This document shows positions 23,986-35,645 of a stretch of DNA of 64,000 nucleotides, piece after piece. The notes under the pieces were generated by a model. It searched no databases. It was given only the letters and a program-made list of their open reading frames with translations, and was not told the DNA's origin. The stretch lies in the NCBI GenBank assembly GCA_017311185.1, contig JAESUZ010002888.1:1488001-1552000 (forward strand). Direction: 5' to 3'. The translations under genes and the position numbers were made by a program. This DNA comes from Proteles cristata cristata (Eukaryota; Chordata; Mammalia; Carnivora; Hyaenidae). How positions within the stretch are numbered: position 1 is the stretch's first letter; every line of letters starts with the position of its first letter.

Positions 23986-25747
23986 AAGTAGAAAAGATTG
24001 CAAAATATCAGTGGACCTATTAGCATAATGAAAACAAATAGAAAACTGAATAAACTGTTCAAAAGTTATATTGTCATTAATTGCATGAGATCACTATTGG
24101 GCATTATGTTAATTGATCATTTTAGGCTCTCTGAGCTGGCCTTTCAAACCAGACACTTTTCTTCTTCATATGTCCCTATTCAACATTTACTTCCCTTTGT
24201 GTAATAAATCATGGCAGTCAATGAAGGGAGGAAGTTAATGAGGGGAGGCTGTCAATGAGGAGAGGAAGAGGAGTAAGAGGGAGGAAGTAAGGGAAGAAGG
24301 GAGACAGAACAAAACTTACAGATAGTATTTAGGGAAAGGAGGGAGTCTGAGACTAAACTGTAGTGACCACAGTGTTCTTATATATTTGGGCATGTGGTGA
24401 GGTGGGTGTCAAAATCATCTCTGTATAAGTGACTAGGGAGAATCCTGAGAGAGAATTAACTGAATAGAGAACCACATGGATAAATTTATCCCACAAATAA
24501 ATTATTCAAGCACAAGTGGGAGAATGTCATGATTTAATTAACAGATGGTACATAATGACTAGATATGCAATTCATCTTTCAAACCATTCTGCCATGATGA
24601 GTATTGAAGATTCTTTCAGAAAAAAGGAGAATGTTTAAGTTTCAGGTGAAATTATTGCTTCACTAAAAACTGGATGGGTGTGGGTACTCAGATTGAGCAT
24701 AGCACATCTAATGGTGGCCCACTCCAAACATTTTTACTTTTATATTTTGATTATAAATGTTTACTCAAAATGGTTTATTTGCATACTTACTGTGCCAAAC
24801 TTCTAGTAAATGGGATAGACTGTTCTATCATAATACCATAGGGTCAACATACATTCCACTTGAGTTTACAAAGGAAAAATAAATTTGATAAACTAAAAAT
24901 ATAGTAATCAAAATATAGTAGTGATTTAATAATATCTATAATAATCTGTGCCTCTAAACAAGTAGCTGGGCTTCAAATTGATATATCCATCAATCTTTAT
25001 ATTGATATGTTTATCTAATTATCTACTTTCATATGTCTGTAGCATATAAGTATATGTATTTATAAAATTAATCTCTCCTTGCATTAATTCAGTCGCTGTA
25101 TTTATATTTAATGTATTTTATTGAAGTTTACACCAACTGTATTTTGTTTACTGCAACATTGCTGTGAAGTACTACTAAATCCCCATCTATGTCTAAAAGA
25201 TGCTTTCATTATATCAATCATTATGCAACTGTAATTGATTATTAATAATCCAAAACTAAATATTGACATAGGTTTAAATAAGAGAATATTATATAACAAT
25301 CCATTCATTATTAAAGAATCAAAATATTTAATGTGGAATTTGGTTATTAGAAAAATTAAATGTTGGGCTAAAATTTTGTTATTTTCCAAAGCAGGCAATA
25401 TATGATGCTTTATTATTTTTGCTAAGTAGTGGAAACACAATAAAATGTACAATAAAGTTATCAGAATACAATTATTATAATAAGCCTATTTTATTATAAT
25501 AAAAATTATTGAGACAAGACAAAAAATGGAACACCTTCCACAAACAAAAGAGAAAAAGAACATTAATTAGAACACTGAAAAAAAACCTGAAGAATGAGGA
25601 TTGAACGACCAAAAAAAGGGCAAAAACCTCAGCACTCTTAGTTTTAGCAGAGTGCAGTATGAATCATCACTAATGGAACAGGATGTGAAATTATCTCCCA
25701 CTTCTATGTCTACAAGGACTACTGACTTAAAAAAAAAACAAAAACCA
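23986..25747. other. Single-copy DNA with a purine-rich patch
   Basis: No gene recognised. At 24213-24310 a GA-rich stretch contains three imperfect units of GTCAATGAGGGGAGG type. The remainder is AT-rich, with a 114-codon minus-strand frame (25452-25108) that shows no family motif. Confidence 0.55.
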
Positions 25748-25963
25748 GGGGCGCCTGGGTGGCTCAGTCGGTTAAGTGTCCAACTTCGGCTCAGGTCATG
25801 ATCTCACGGTTCATGGGTTCAAGCCCCACTTTGGGCTCTGTGCTGACAGCCAGCTTAGAGTCTGGAGCCTGTTTCAGAGTGTATCTCTCTCTCTCTGACC
25901 CTCCCCTGCTCATGCTGTCTCTCTCTCAGAAATAAATACAACATTAAAAAAAGAAGAAAAAAA
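25748..25963 (+). mobile_element. CAN-type SINE, young copy
   Basis: Head GGGGCGCCTGGGTGGCTCAG is intact, as is the A box TGGCTCAGTCGG. The B-box region reads ATGGGTTCAAGCCCCA, and the tail is AAATAAATACAACATTAAAAAAAG. The upstream A-rich target makes the duplication hard to call. Confidence 0.96.
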
Positions 25964-26350
25964 CTAGCAGAAAAACAAAATCCTGAACACTTCATCAAAT
26001 GAAGTGGAGTCCACCAAAACCCAAAATATGGACACATTTTTAATATTAATCAGAGAGCTACTCTTGCTAAGAATCATTCATCTCATAATAGAAAGTCTGA
26101 TCTTGAAGAAGTCAACACAGGTAGGAAGTTTTGGGATGTTTGTCATATTCTGATTTTTTCAAATGAAAAAAATCACTATATTCTATTTACTTTATGCAAA
26201 GGATCTTGCAGTTAGTCTGAATTTCTGCAGATATAAAAAATATCAATGAATAGTTGAGAATGAGCAATAGTCAATTATGTGGAGTAAGTACACAAGAATA
26301 AAGTAGACTGAAAAGCAATCACAGGGTCAGGTATTTAAAAAGTAAATCAA

Positions 26351-26567
26351 GGGGCGCCTGGGTGGCTCAGTTGGTTAAGCATCTGACTTTGGCTCAGGTC
26401 ATGATCCCATGGTTCATGGGTTTGCATTCGGCTCTGTGCTGACAGCTAAGAGCCTGGAGCCTGTTTCAGATTCTGTGTCTCCCTCTCTGATTCTCCCCTG
26501 CTCTCTCGCTTGCACACACTCTCTCTCTCTCTCTCAGAAATAAATAAAAACATTAAAAAAAAGAATC
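26351..26567 (+). mobile_element. CAN-type SINE next to an L1 3' end
   Basis: Head GGGGCGCCTGGGTGGCTCAG, CAGGTCATGATCCCATGG, a shortened B-box region (GTTCATGGGTTTGCATTCGG), GTGCTGACAGCTAAGAGCC and tail AAATAAATAAAAACATTAAA. It ends only about 10 bp before L1 sequence in the same orientation. Confidence 0.95.
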
Positions 26568-26577
26568 TGTTTCTAAA

Positions 26578-26985
26578 ACGATGCGGTTTATCTATACAAT
26601 GGAATACTCCATGGCAATGAGAAAGAATGAAATCTGGCCATTTGTAGCAACATGGATGGAACTTGAGGGTATTATGCTGAGCGAAATAAGACCAGCAGAA
26701 AAGGACAGATACCATATGTTTGCATGTATAGGTGGCTTAGGAGGAACTGAATGGAGGACCGTGGGGGAGAAGAAGGGGAAAAGTAGTTGGGGAGAGGGAG
26801 GGAGGCACACCATGAGAGATTCTTGAATGCTGAGAATAAACTGAGGGCTGACGGAGGTGGGAGAGAAGGGAAGGGGGGTGATGGGAATGGAGGAGGACAC
26901 TTATTGGGATGAGCACTGAGTATTATATGGAAACCAACTTGACAATAAACTATTTAAGAAAAAATAAAATGTAAAACAAATTTGG
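26578..26985 (+). mobile_element. 5'-truncated carnivore L1 3' end
   Basis: Begins in the ORF2 tail (26581 onward reads MEYSMAMRKNEIWPFVATWMEL in plus frame). It continues through the purine-rich 3' UTR and ends AACCAACTTGACAATAAACTATTTAAG plus an A-rich tail. At roughly 400 bp it keeps about the last 7% of an element. The sequence is relatively well preserved, so the insertion is fairly young. Confidence 0.92.
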
Positions 26986-27960
26986 AAAAATCAATAACTA
27001 TTTTTGTTGAAGAACAGACACAAAATGAAAATAAGAGATGACATGTTTTCGAACACATAATATACATAATTTTGGTTTTGGCAAAGCAAATGTGTTCAGA
27101 AGATTATCCAAGATAGTTTGAGAGTGATAATTGAAATTTTCTGCATTTGGCAAAGATCATAGCAAAACTTGAGAATATTATGGAAGGATATTTATTCACA
27201 CTACAAACACTGGCATGATACACTGGTAATATGAGACAACATTTAGGAAATAATATATAAGGTTGAATAATTAGTTAGTATAGAAGTAATGAATCATGGT
27301 TTTTGAAGGAAATATTAAATGTCATTCAAATTATTTTAGATACAGTTCATGATGTAATCTTTGTATAACAAATTATAATTACTTAGAATTTGGTCATTTG
27401 AAACTTTCAATATTTTTATGTATGCATTTTTGAGAAATTTTTTCCAAAACATAATTTTTGCAGATTCCTAAAATTCAGAATCTAAGAGGAAAAATTGATG
27501 ACTACATGGATGTCATAGCTTCCATGAAATATACAAAAAAATAATAGATTTCAGTAAAATTTTAATTTGAAGAGGAAATCCCCAAAAGAAAATTCTATGG
27601 AATTTAATTCTTTTTCTGTGTTTAGTCTGTAGGCATGAATACTTAACGATACAGAAAAAAAAATTCTCTAACACCACTGATACTGTCTTATGAGGTGGAA
27701 GATCTCTACAACATTCCTTGGCTTCAATTAAATTTTGGATGTTATTGAAAAATTATCAACCGTAAAGATGAAAACATTATGAATATTCAATGCACAAGTT
27801 AAATTGATGCATCATAATAGTAAAATTAAAGCTATCAAGTAATTCTTTATATAAATCTCTTGATGAAAATGCTAGACAATAGTGTACATTCCAAAATATC
27901 TGCTTTGAAATTTATTTCTTAGTTCTGCATTCTGTACTAAGTAGATGTAGCACATCAGAG
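26986..27960. other. Single-copy DNA, no gene recognised
   Basis: Strongly AT-rich; no long frame and no repeat that I can name. Confidence 0.55.
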
Positions 27961-28049
27961 CAGGAGTCTACAAACATTTATTTTGTGAATGGCCAGATAA
28001 TAGATGTTTTAGGCTTTGCAAGCCACATAGTCTGGGTTGCACTGCATAT

Positions 28050-28088
<39 letters not shown>

Positions 28089-28159
28089 ATCCTTTAAAAA
28101 CATAAAAACAAAAACATTCTTAGCTCATACAAAAGCAAGCCATAGTTTGCCAGTTTCAG
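27961..28159 (+). mobile_element. hAT-type (MER1-group) DNA transposon remnant
   Basis: CAGGAGTCTACAAAC...GTGAATGGCCAGATAATAGATGTTTTAGGCTTTGCAAGCC at the left and AAGCCATAGTTTGCCAGTTTCAG at the right. These match the termini and body of a common non-autonomous hAT-Charlie element. The centre is replaced by a GT run at 28052-28085. It encodes no transposase. I am unsure of the exact subfamily. Confidence 0.75.
28052..28085. repeat. (GT)n microsatellite inside a hAT remnant
   Basis: Seventeen uninterrupted GT units, located where the middle of the DNA transposon should be. Confidence 0.95.
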
Positions 28160-28181
28160 TTTCAGAGTTTCCTATCTAATA

Positions 28182-28434
28182 CAGTGGCTACTAGTCACAT
28201 GTAAATTTATGTAATTAAAATATAAAATTCAGTTTCTCAGATGTAGCAGTCACATTCCAAATTCTCAATAGCCACATGGAGATTTGGATTTAAGCAATTC
28301 ATTTCTTTAAAAAATTAAATTATCCAGTTCTCAATAATTCTAAGAACTCAATAGGCACATGTGGTTATTGGCTACTGCACTGAACACTGCAGACAGAAAG
28401 CATGTCAAGAAAGTTCTATTGGATAGTATTGCTT
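28182..28434. mobile_element. Second hAT-type DNA transposon remnant
   Basis: CAGTGGCTACTAGTCACATG at one end, ATAGCCACATGGAGATTTGG and GCACATGTGGTTATTGGCTA inside, and AAGTTCTATTGGATAGTATTG at the other end. These match a widespread non-autonomous hAT-Charlie family whose end reads CTGTCCAATAGAACTTTC. It lies about 20 bp from the preceding element, and the two are unrelated in sequence. Confidence 0.75.
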
Positions 28435-28726
28435 TAGGAAAAATATATGCAAGAATCCAATGTGTGTATCAGTGTGTATATATATATATATTTATAAGTT
28501 AGGAAAAATCAAACCAAAAATGGCTGAATCTCTTGACATTGATACTAACCCCTGCCAAATAGAAAAGACCAGAATTAAAAAGATGACTTAATTTGACTAT
28601 GAATTCTATGCCACCTCCAATGCAATATTAAACATTTCTGCATTTGGCAAAGATCAATATGCCAAATCAATGTCTCCTTTAACTAACTGAATACTTGCTA
28701 CTTTAAAATAATATTTCACAATACTC

Positions 28727-28949
28727 GGGGTGCCTGGGTGGCTTAGTCTGTTAAGCATCCAACTTTGGCTCGGGCCATGATTTCATGGTTCGTGGGTTCA
28801 AGCCCTGTGTCAGGCTTTGTGCTGACAGATCAGAGCCAGAAGCCTGCTTCAGATTCTGTGTCTCCCTCTTTCTCTGCCCCTCCGCCGCTCACTCTGTCTC
28901 TGTCCCTCAAAAATGAATTAATGTAAAAATAAATAAATAAATAAATAAG
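28727..28949 (+). mobile_element. CAN-type SINE, clean target duplication
   Basis: Head GGGTGCCTGGGTGGCTTAG, B-box region GTGGGTTCAAGCCCTG, CT-rich middle and tail AATAAATAAATAAATAAG. The 16-bp target AATATTTCACAATACT is perfect at 28710-28725 and 28950-28965. Confidence 0.96.
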
Positions 28950-28989
28950 AATATTTCACAATACTAAAAAACTTTGTCATTGCTTTAGA

Positions 28990-29143
28990 TCAATGCTTAC
29001 CCCATTTTAATGGGCATTCATGTCATCTAGGGACCTTTTTAAACTGCAGATTTTGATGCAGTAGTTCTGAATCAGGCTATAAATTGTGCATTCTAACAAA
29101 TCTGTAAGTGAAAGTGAAACTTCTGGCCCAAGGACATAGTTTC
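28990..29143. mobile_element. MER5A-like hAT remnant
   Basis: TCATCTAGGGACCTTTTTAA, GTAGTTCTGAATCAGGCTAT, GCATTCTAACAAATCTGTAA and TTCTGGCCCAAGGACA follow the order of the MER5A-type element, but with heavy divergence and small gaps. Confidence 0.55.
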
Positions 29144-29351
29144 AGGATGATATATGCAATTTGGTGGATTATGATAAATGTAAATGGAATTACTTAATGC
29201 TTTAATATTAACTAAACTAAGTAATAATATGTATTCATAAGCAATCATGATATCAGGAACTGAGAACATTAAGCCATTCTTTAAAGTTCAGTATGACATT
29301 CATTGAAGTATTTAAAATATTTGCAGTAGTAATTTAGCAAGTATGCTTTAC

Positions 29352-29537
29352 CCGGAGCATCTGGGTGCCTCAATCAGTTGAGCATTAGACTCTTGAATTA
29401 GGCTCAGATCATGATCTCATAGTTTTGTGAGTTTGAGCCCTGCATCAAGTTTAAGTGGAACCTGCTTGAGATTCTCCCTCTCTCTGCCCCTCCCGTGCTC
29501 ACACTTTCTATTTCTCTCTCAAAAATAAATAAATAAT
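29352..29537 (+). mobile_element. CAN-type SINE, old and shortened
   Basis: CGGAGCATCTGGGTGCCTCAATCAG, GATCATGATCTCATAG, GAGTTTGAGCCCTGCATC, AACCTGCTTGAGATTC and tail AAAAATAAATAAATAATTG. The GCTCTGTGCTGACA segment is deleted, consistent with an old subfamily. Confidence 0.9.
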
Positions 29538-29852
29538 TGATTAATTATATTCCATTAGTTATTTTAAAAAATGTTTTCCCAGAATATTCAACATCCTTTG
29601 TCAAATTTGTAAATGTAACTTTTCAAAATTAAATTTATTGGAAAGGAATTTTCTACAAAAAGACTATGGAATATACCAACCTCTAAAGTAGGAAATTCAG
29701 TATTAGAGCATATAAATATTGAAATTATCTAAACACGTGAATTTTGAATTTCTGATTTCTATTACAATATTTCAATCACATCAATGTAAATCCCTTTATG
29801 CCTTCTCCATAAACTACAAATCAATAAGTTAATAAAACAAAATCACCCATAT

Positions 29853-29899
29853 CCTACAGCATAATTAAGAGACAGTCCCTACAGCATAATTAAGAGACA
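29853..29899. repeat. 25-bp tandem duplication
   Basis: CCTACAGCATAATTAAGAGA occurs at 29853 and again at 29878, giving a 25-bp period with nearly two identical units. Confidence 0.9.
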
Positions 29900-29952
29900 C
29901 TCGTAACACTTTTAATAACAATTAAATGAATATATGAAATCAACATTGACAG

Positions 29953-30163
29953 GGGCACCTGGATGGCTCAGTTGGTTTGGCATCCAACTTGGGCTCAGGT
30001 CATGATCTTGCAGTTCGTGATTTTGAGCCCTCCATCAGGCCCTGTGCTGACAACTCAGAGTCGGGAGCCTGCTTTGGATTCTGTGTCTCCCTCTCTCCCT
30101 CTGCCCCACCCTACTCTCTCTCTCTCTCTCAAAAATAAATAAACATTAAATATTATTTTTAAA
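29953..30163 (+). mobile_element. CAN-type SINE, clean target duplication
   Basis: Head GGGCACCTGGATGGCTCAG, CAGGTCATGATCTTGCAG, degraded B-box region (GTGATTTTGAGCCCTC), GTGCTGACAACTCAGAG and tail AAATAAATAAACATTAAA. The 16-bp target AAATCAACATTGACAG is perfect at 29937-29952 and 30164-30179. Confidence 0.96.
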
Positions 30164-30179
30164 AAATCAACATTGACAG

Positions 30180-31152
30180 TTTGCATCCATTCCTAGGCAG
30201 GGGCAGATTATGAAAACAGAAGAAGGGTAAGTAAAGTTGAGTCCTAGTGATGACAGAACACAGACAACATCAATTAAAGTGCTTAACTGTAAGTACAGCA
30301 AAAGATGATTTAAGCAAAGAAATAAATAGAAGCAAACAATTAGGATCACTAAGAAGAAAATTCAAATAGTGAAATGGAACTAATATTTTCAAATATATTC
30401 AAGAAAATATTCCAAAAGGAAAATGAATTCTTTATGTATTAAAAGTGTCAACGTGCACTTAAAAAAATAGGCAAAAACAAAACATGCTAATAAGTTTTCT
30501 AATAAAATTATTAAATTTTGAGATACAGAAAAATATCCTCTAGACCTACAATAAAAAAGAAATATTTCACAGAGAAACAAAAGAAAATTTGGTTGACCAC
30601 CAACTTCTTGACAGAAATACGTAAAATATGAACATTTTGGTGACACATTATCAATGAAGTAATGAAAGGTGTGAGATGAGTTTAGACACTGCCATGTTAT
30701 TTTTAAGCATCAAGGCTTAGCAAAAATGATTTTAAGTATTCGAGAACTCAGAGGATGCTATACTTGTGAACCCTTCCTTGGATAGAGCTCTAGATAATCA
30801 AAAGACAATTAGGAAAATTTTAACAAATTAAGTTATGAGGAACATTGTATATATTTATTTGTGAACTAAAGAGAAAAAGATGGATTGGAATATTTGTGGA
30901 AGAATAGTAAGTAAAGGTTATGAATATAGACACGGTAGAAATAATTCAATTATGATATGAGAAGAAAAATGGAAGACTAGATGATTAGCACATAAAAAGT
31001 ATTAAAAATGGATATTACTTAACACTAAAGCTAACAAAACAAATAACAGAAAAAAAGGAAAGCAGTGAGAGAACTATAACAACTATCATTAAAACAAAGT
31101 TGCATATCTTGCTAAATAAAAATATTACAAAATAGTACAGTATACAGAGTAT
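30180..31152. other. Single-copy DNA, no gene recognised
   Basis: A-rich sequence with no named repeat and no frame above about 85 codons. Confidence 0.5.
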
Positions 31153-31270
31153 ACTGCTCTGCTACCAGTGCAGGGCCCAACATGAGGCTCAAAGTGATGA
31201 AATGTGAGATCATGACCTGAGCTAAAACCAAAAGTCGGATGCTTAACTGACTGAGCCATCCAGGTGCCCC
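31153..31270 (-). mobile_element. CAN-type SINE, head half only
   Basis: GCAGGGCCCAACATGAGGCTC, GAGATCATGACCTGAGCTAA and GAGCCATCCAGGTGCCCC are present. The CT-rich middle and tail are missing, unusual for a retroposon, so the 3' half was probably lost by later deletion. Confidence 0.85.
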
Positions 31271-31439
31271 TCACCTTTAATTTTTTTAAAGCAAAACTGA
31301 ATTCTGTTCTGAATAGTAGATCCACAGATAAACAAACTTGATTCAAAAAAGCAAAATATAATAGGATGTTCAAAGGTATTCTAGCCAAAGCAAATAAAAT
31401 GGTCTGTCAGTCAAATGTAGTAATTTTCAATTCTAATAT

Positions 31440-32815
31440 GAGAGTAAAATTCAGATCCAAAAACATGAAAACAGGCAACAAAACAAAAAGCATGTAGAAT
31501 GACATCTTGCAGTGATAAAGGCCAAAAATCACAATGAAGATATAAGAGTTATAAATGCCTAAAATAAATAACAACACAACCACCCTCAAAATAAACACAC
31601 TCAAGTAGATTCATGGAGAAGTCTTCATATGAATACAAATTAGCCATACAGGAGATCCTCAAAAAATCTTAGCACATCTTAGAGTAGAAATAATACAAAC
31701 AATATTCCTTAGTCACAATGCAATAAAACTAAAAAATAATAACAAAAATTGTTAAAATCTCCATCACTCAAAATTTTTAAAAACTTACTCAATTCCAGAC
31801 TTGAAGTGATCATTTGTTGTCAAAATTAAAACATTTTTAAAAATAATGATAGTGACATCTCAGGATGTCAAAACTTACCATTTATGATAAATCAGTCAGA
31901 GGAAATTCATATCTTTAAATACATAAATCAGCACAAATTTTTAAAAAATGTTTAAATGAGTCAAATATTAAATTCAACAGCTTAAGAACAAAGTAAACCA
32001 AAGTAAACCAAAAGTAAACCAAAACAAAGTAAACCAAAGTAAACCAAAACCAAAATAAGTAAATATAAAAACACTGTGGTTAACCATTTTGTAAAGAAGT
32101 TATAATAAATTATCCTTTGAGAAAAAAAATAAAACCATCAAAACCATGAGCTAAACTAATGAACAGATGACAGAAATCATAATAACACCAACTGATAAGT
32201 AAGAACAGTGCAATAACCTTTGAAACTGATGACGTTCAAAACTACTAAGACATTTGCATGAGTATATGCAAAATAAATTGAAAACTCTAGCTGAAATTTA
32301 TAATTCCATAAGAAAATGAATTTTAAAGAAATTGACAGCAGCGAGAACAAAGCTTAAGTGGAACCACTTCAAAAAAAATGAATAAACTTATAAAACAAAT
32401 ACCTCACAGCAAATAACCAGACTCATATATTTTCACAGACAAAATCAATGAAATGCTCAGAGACCAAATAATGTCAATGCTATTTAAACTGTTCTTGAGA
32501 ATACACAAAATAACATTCCTAATTGTTTTTATGAGGTGAATATAATACCAATGCTTGATTAAATTGTACTACATAAGAAAGCTATAATCTATAGGTAAAT
32601 TCATTAAAAAAATCATTAAGTATAATATTAGCAAATAGAATCTAACTGCTCCTTTAAAAACTTAATGCATTATTACAGTGAGATTTATTCCAGAAATGCA
32701 AGGATGGTTCAATATGAGGAAATCCATTAGTATAAATCATCATATAAACAGACTTATAAAGAAAATTTTATGATCATTTTAAGTGCTGAGAATATTTTTG
32801 TCATTCAACATTCAT
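31440..32815 (+). mobile_element. Ancient L1M ORF2 (endonuclease and RT)
   Basis: Highly decayed plus-strand L1. Endonuclease-region words appear near 31500-31560 (AAAATCACAATGAAGATATAA). Linker sequence is near 31720-31800, and reverse transcriptase at 32670-32815 (GATTTATTCCAGAAATGCAA, GGATGGTTCAATATGAGGAA). It stops at 32815 where minus-strand L1 begins. Sequence resembling a later part of the same kind of element resumes at 35191 and 37903, so this is probably the oldest layer of a nested stack. Confidence 0.7.
31989..32050. repeat. AAAGTAAACC-type minisatellite
   Basis: Five units of AAAGTAAACC, with A-run length variants and an ACAAAG interruption. Confidence 0.9.
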
Positions 32816-34070
32816 TCTTGCTTTAAAGTTTTTATTTAAATTCTACCTTGTTAATGTATAGCATAATATTGGTTTCAGAGGCAGAATTTACTGATTCATC
32901 ACTTAACTATAACACCCAAGGCTTATCACAAAAACATGCCCTCCTTAATACCCACCACACATTTAGTCCATCCTTCACCCACCACTCCTCCAGCAATCCT
33001 CAGTTTATTCTCTATTATTAAGAACTCTTATGGTTTGCCTCCCCCCCTTTTTTTTCCATTCTCCTATGTTTATCTGTTTTGATTCTTAAATTCCACACGA
33101 GTGAAATCACATAGTATTTGACATTCTCTGACTTATTTCACTTAACAATACACTCCAGGCCCATTCACATCATTGCAAATGGCATGATTTCATTATTTTT
33201 GATGGCTGAATAATATTCCATTGTGTGTGTATCCACATATAATATTCCATTGTGTATGTACATATATACACACATATATATACATATATACATATATGTG
33301 TATATATACACACATACATATTATATAATTTTACATTGTGTGTGTGTGTGTGTGTGTGGATACATACCTCTTCTCTATCCAAACATCAGTCAATGACATT
33401 TAGGCTGTTTTCATACTGTAAACATCAGGGTGCATGTGCCCCTTTGAATCAGCACTCCTTCATCCTTTGGGTAAATACCTAGTAGTACAATTACTGGATC
33501 ATAGGGTAGTTATATTTTTAACTTTATGAGGAGTCTCCTGTTTTTCAGAGTGTTTGCACCAGTTTGTTTTTGCACCAACATTGTAAGAGAGTTTCCTTTG
33601 CTCTGCATCCTCACCAACATCTGTTGTTTCTAGGGTTGTTAATTTTGTCCATTCTGACAGGTGTGAGGTAATAACTCACTGTGATTTTTATTTGCATTTC
33701 CATGATGATGAGTGATGTTGAAAATCTTTTTATGTGTCTGTTAGCTACCAGTTTGTTCTCTTTGGAAAAATATCTGTTCATGTCCTCTGTCAATTTCATA
33801 TTGGTACCGAGTTGTACAGATTCTTTATATATTTTGGATATCAATCCCTTATCAAGTATATCATTTGCAAATATCTTCTTCTATTCAATAGGTTGCCTTT
33901 TTCTTTTGTCAGAGGTTTACTTTGCTGTGCAAAAGCTTCTTATTTAAAAAATAAAATTTTTATTTTAGTGTAGTCTCAATTGTTTAACTTTGCTTTTGTT
34001 TCCCTTGCCAAAGGTAACAAAGAAATTATTGCCTATGCTTTTTTCCAGGAATTTTATAGTTTTAGGAATA
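32816..34070 (-). mobile_element. Carnivore L1 3' end, minus strand
   Basis: Read on the minus strand: an A-rich 3' end and 3' UTR (32816-33160; the plus strand shows TTAATACCCACCACACATTT and CACCACTCCTCCAGCAATCC), then the ORF2 C-terminus (33170-33700) and further ORF2 to about 34070. The frame at 33844-33611 contains the typical L1 residues [13 protein letters not shown]. An AT/GT microsatellite region at 33221-33360 interrupts the ORF2 tail. The element is 5' truncated and meets plus-strand L1 at about 34070. Confidence 0.88.
33221..33360. repeat. Microsatellite (ATAC/GT) inside L1 ORF2
   Basis: TGTGTGTGTATCC, then alternating ATACATATATAC units, then eleven GT units ending at 33358. CATATAATATTCCATTGTGT is duplicated at its left edge. 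The site in L1 is the same as at 3329 and 8227, read on the other strand. Confidence 0.92.
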
Positions 34071-34074
34071 GAAA

Positions 34075-35190
34075 AGAATAGGGTCCCAAAAATACCCCAA
34101 ATTTTTACGGTCAATTAATCAATGGCAAAAGAGGCAAGAATGCACAATGGGTAAAAGACAGTCTCTTTGACAAATGGTGCTGGGAAAACTGGACAACATG
34201 CAAAGGAATGAAACAGAGCAACTTTTCTTACACCATACACAAAAATATATTCAAAATGGATGAAAAATCTAAATGTGAGACAGAAAATCACAAAAATCCT
34301 AGAGGAGAACACCGGCAGCAACCTCTTTAACCTCAGCCAGAGTCACAAAAATTCTTACTAGTCATGACTCCGGAGGCATGCAAAACAAAAGTAAACATAA
34401 ACTACTAGGACCTCATCAAGATAAAAAGCCTCTGCACAGCAAAGGAAACAACCAACAAAACTAAAAGGCAACTGAGGGAATGGCTACAATCAAAAACACA
34501 AGAACAATAAGTGTTAGTGAGGATGTGGAGAAAAAAGGAACCTTCTTGCACTGTTGATGGGAATGAAAGTTCATGCAGTCACTGTGGAGAACAGTATGGA
34601 GTTTCCTCAAAAATTTAAAACTATAACTGCCTTACAAACCAATAATCGCACTACTGGATATTTACCTAAGAAAATGAAAACACTAATTCAAAAAGATATA
34701 TGCACCTCTATGCTTATTGCTGTATCATTTACAATAGCTAAGAGATGGAAGCAATTCAAGTGTCTCTATCTATGAATAGATAAAGAAGCTGTGGTATATC
34801 CATACAATGGAATATTATCAGTCATAAAAAAAAGAATGAAACCTTGCTATTTGCAACAATGTGGATGACCTAGAGAATATAATGCTATATAAAATAAGTC
34901 AGCCAGAGAAAGAAAAATACCATCTGACTTCACTCATATGTGGAATTTAAGAAACACAAATGAACAAATTAAAAAAAAGACAAACAAAAAAGCAGACTCA
35001 AGTACAATTAACAAACTAATGGCTGCCAGAGGAAAATGGATGTGGAGCATGGGTGAAAAATAGATAAAAGGGATTAAGGATAAATGTATCTGATTAGCAC
35101 TAAGAAATGTATAGAATTGTTGAATCATTATATTGTACATCTGAAACTAATATAACAGTGTTTTATTAATTACTCTTAAATTAAAAAATC
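34075..35190 (+). mobile_element. L1 ORF2 C-terminus and 3' UTR, plus strand
   Basis: GGTGCTGGGAAAACTGGACA near 34176, AATCCTAGAGGAGAACACCG near 34295, AATGGAATATTATCAGTCAT near 34806. The 3' UTR ends with TGTACATCTGAAACTAATATAAC near 35150, typical of L1MA-like elements. A deletion near 34490 removes part of ORF2. It faces the minus-strand L1 at its 5' side, so the two form a long imperfect inverted repeat. Confidence 0.87.
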
Positions 35191-35229
35191 GTTGAAAAGC
35201 ATGAACAGAGAATTTGCATGAAAAGATAT
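35191..35229 (+). mobile_element. L1M fragment left of Tigger1
   Basis: AAAGCATGAACAGAGAATTTGCATGAAAAGATATA resembles the ORF2 segment that reads AAGACATGAACAGACAATTC in old L1s. The sequence after the Tigger1 element continues it. The piece is short, so the call rests on that continuity. Confidence 0.55.
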
Positions 35230-35645
35230 AGGAATGCCTCAACTTACTGTGCATCACCTTATAATGCTTTGCAGATACTGAGTTTTTTACAAACTGAAGG
35301 TATATAGCAACCCTGTGTTGCACTGGTCTCTTGGTATCATTTTTCCAACAGCTCTTGTTCACTTCATTGTCTCTGTGTCATATTTTGGTATTTTTTCAAT
35401 ATTTTAAACTTTTTTTATTATTATATTCATTAGGGTTAACTGTGATCAGTGACCTTTAATGTTACCACTATAACTGTTTTGAGGCCATAAACCATACATA
35501 CCCATATAAGACTGAGAACTTGCTTGATAAATACTTTCTTCTGATTGCTCCACTGACAGACCATTCCCTAGTCTCACTTTCTCTCCTCGGTCCTCCCTAG
35601 TCTCTGAGACACATTATTGAAATTAGACCCATTAAGAACCCTGCC

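Noticed and set aside
29853..29899. Possible CRISPR-like direct repeat
   Set aside because: Only two adjacent units with a 3-bp gap; the DNA is mammalian and there are no spacers.
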